Positions 63,385-64,000 of a DNA stretch of 64,000 bases are shown in pieces (positions within the stretch are counted from its first letter, which is position 1; each line of letters begins with the position of its first letter). The stretch lies in NCBI RefSeq assembly GCF_007747445.1, contig NZ_CP036425.1, positions 2,650,175-2,714,174 on the forward strand. The letters run 5' to 3'. The translations under genes were made by a program, and so were the position numbers. The notes beneath the pieces were generated by a model. The model was given only the letters and a program-made list of their open reading frames with translations, was not told where the DNA came from and did no database searches. This DNA is from Poriferisphaera corsica (GTDB lineage Bacteria; Planctomycetota; Phycisphaerae; Phycisphaerales; Phycisphaeraceae).

Positions 63385-64000
63385 ATGAACAATACATTAT
63401 CCGAAGCTATGAAAGCAGCAACCCTCGCTGAATCATCCAATATTCAGGGCCATCGAGAAAAGGATGAATCTACACTTGCTGATGCAATGAAAAGCTCGGG
63501 TGTATCACAACCCAATATCGTTTCTGATAATGTGACTTCGGCACCTTTGCGCCGTCAGATGACGCAGCGCCAATACAACCAAGTACAGAAGTTGCAGCAA
63601 AAAATGGTTGCGGATGCCCAAGCTAGAGGCTCTGTAACTAAGGGTGCTGATGTCGCTAATTTCTATGCGCTTAAAAAACTCGGCCAGCAGAATAACCGCA
63701 TCGAAAAAAGACCAAACGGCGGCACGCGCATCGTAGCTGGGCATATTGGGAAACCGGAACTTAAAAAACAATATGAAGCTGAAACGCTCGTTCCTATTGA
63801 TGAACAGAGGTGGTCAAGCATTCAAAAGGCTATGGATGCAAGTAATCCTAGCAATTCACATAACCTTTTGCGTGACCAACTGCATCAGCACGCATCAAAA
63901 TACGACACCGCCTATAGAAACCTTGATACTATTGGAAAAGGCAAGCGAATCGATCAATACCTTGAACAGATGGGTATGCCTACTTCCGACAAGATCGCCG
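63385..64000 (+). CDS. Large phage virion protein candidate (partial, runs off right edge)
   Basis: My translation from the ATG at 63385 stays open to the window end (205 complete codons). The visible part is helical and polar, with Gln-rich QYNQVQKLQQKM and KYDTAYRNLDTIGKGKR. No signature visible yet. It lies 50 nt after the preceding gene on the same strand. Confidence 0.65.
   Translation, partial: MNNTLSEAMKAATLAESSNIQGHREKDESTLADAMKSSGVSQPNIVSDNVTSAPLRRQMTQRQYNQVQKLQQKMVADAQARGSVTKGADVANFYALKKLGQQNNRIEKRPNGGTRIVAGHIGKPELKKQYEAETLVPIDEQRWSSIQKAMDASNPSNSHNLLRDQLHQHASKYDTAYRNLDTIGKGKRIDQYLEQMGMPTSDKIA

Larger units (their letters stand above)
37987..64000 (+). mobile_element. Integrated tailed phage (left part; right end beyond window)
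   Basis: From just after tRNA-Ala to the edge, all protein genes are on the plus strand, mostly short with ATGA/TAATG overlaps, and a full head module is recognisable: small-terminase candidate, large terminase, portal, scaffold, capsid, adaptor. The order and the 703-aa portal suggest a podovirus (P22-like to N4-like head genes), but tail type is inference. No integrase, repressor, attR or replication gene is in view. The structural genes look intact, so this is not an obvious remnant. Confidence 0.85.

Noticed and set aside
1-64000. CRISPR array, rRNA genes or insertion sequences
   Set aside because: No regularly spaced repeats, no rRNA segments and no transposase-like frames with inverted ends were seen.

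Overview
The window is a bacterial chromosome segment that runs into an integrated tailed phage. The chromosomal part (1 to about 37,990) fits the Planctomycetota, probably class Phycisphaerae. This rests on a protein with a PEP-CTERM surface-sorting tail, a b558-type SdhC-SdhA-SdhB operon, a DUF1844 protein, GH105 and GH2-like carbohydrate enzymes, and moderate GC. The placement is inference; no rRNA gene is present to test it.

Chromosomal layout: an S49 peptidase cut by the left edge (-), a LarC-type protein without its second domain, an unknown membrane-anchored protein and an M48 membrane peptidase; dapF and a calcineurin-like phosphoesterase (+); the minus-strand run M24 peptidase-accB-accC (start of fatty acid synthesis); hisI (-); DUF1844 and the succinate dehydrogenase operon (+); a degenerate GH2-like protein, a LolA-like protein and a GH105 glycosidase; a class V PLP enzyme; a large TPR/peptidase-MA protein; ispD and full-length sppA (-); a short hibernation factor; metH (-); uppP (+); an AT-rich solitary SIR2-like gene (-); a metal-associated exported protein (-); an AA10 lytic polysaccharide monooxygenase carrying a PEP-CTERM tail (+); an MDR dehydrogenase (-); nadK and a DUF2007 protein (+); and tRNA-Ala(UGC).

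Immediately after the tRNA-Ala terminator the gene style changes to short, tightly overlapping, all-plus-strand genes that continue to the right edge. This is a phage, most likely a prophage at the tRNA-Ala gene, with podovirus-like order: an early block with an alpha/beta hydrolase and a small lipoprotein; a cluster of tiny genes ending in an Acb2/Tad1-type cyclic-nucleotide sponge; a phage tRNA-Ser(GCU); a phosphoesterase; two sugar-active virion-type proteins (a TIM-barrel glycosidase-like protein and a sialidase-like propeller); a DUF5681 small-terminase candidate; large terminase; a zinc peptidase; an HTH protein; portal; scaffold; major capsid protein; head-tail adaptor; tail proteins, including one fused to a glycosyltransferase-like domain; a holin-like protein; and large internal-virion candidates, the last cut by the edge. 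No integrase, repressor or replication genes are visible, so they should lie beyond 64,000.

The most notable points are the counter-defence gene (43,218-43,577) next to a host carrying a SIR2-like candidate defence gene, the PEP-CTERM-tagged LPMO, the structural protein fused to a glycosyltransferase-like domain, and a 12-bp perfect tandem repeat just upstream of the first phage promoter-like -10 box.
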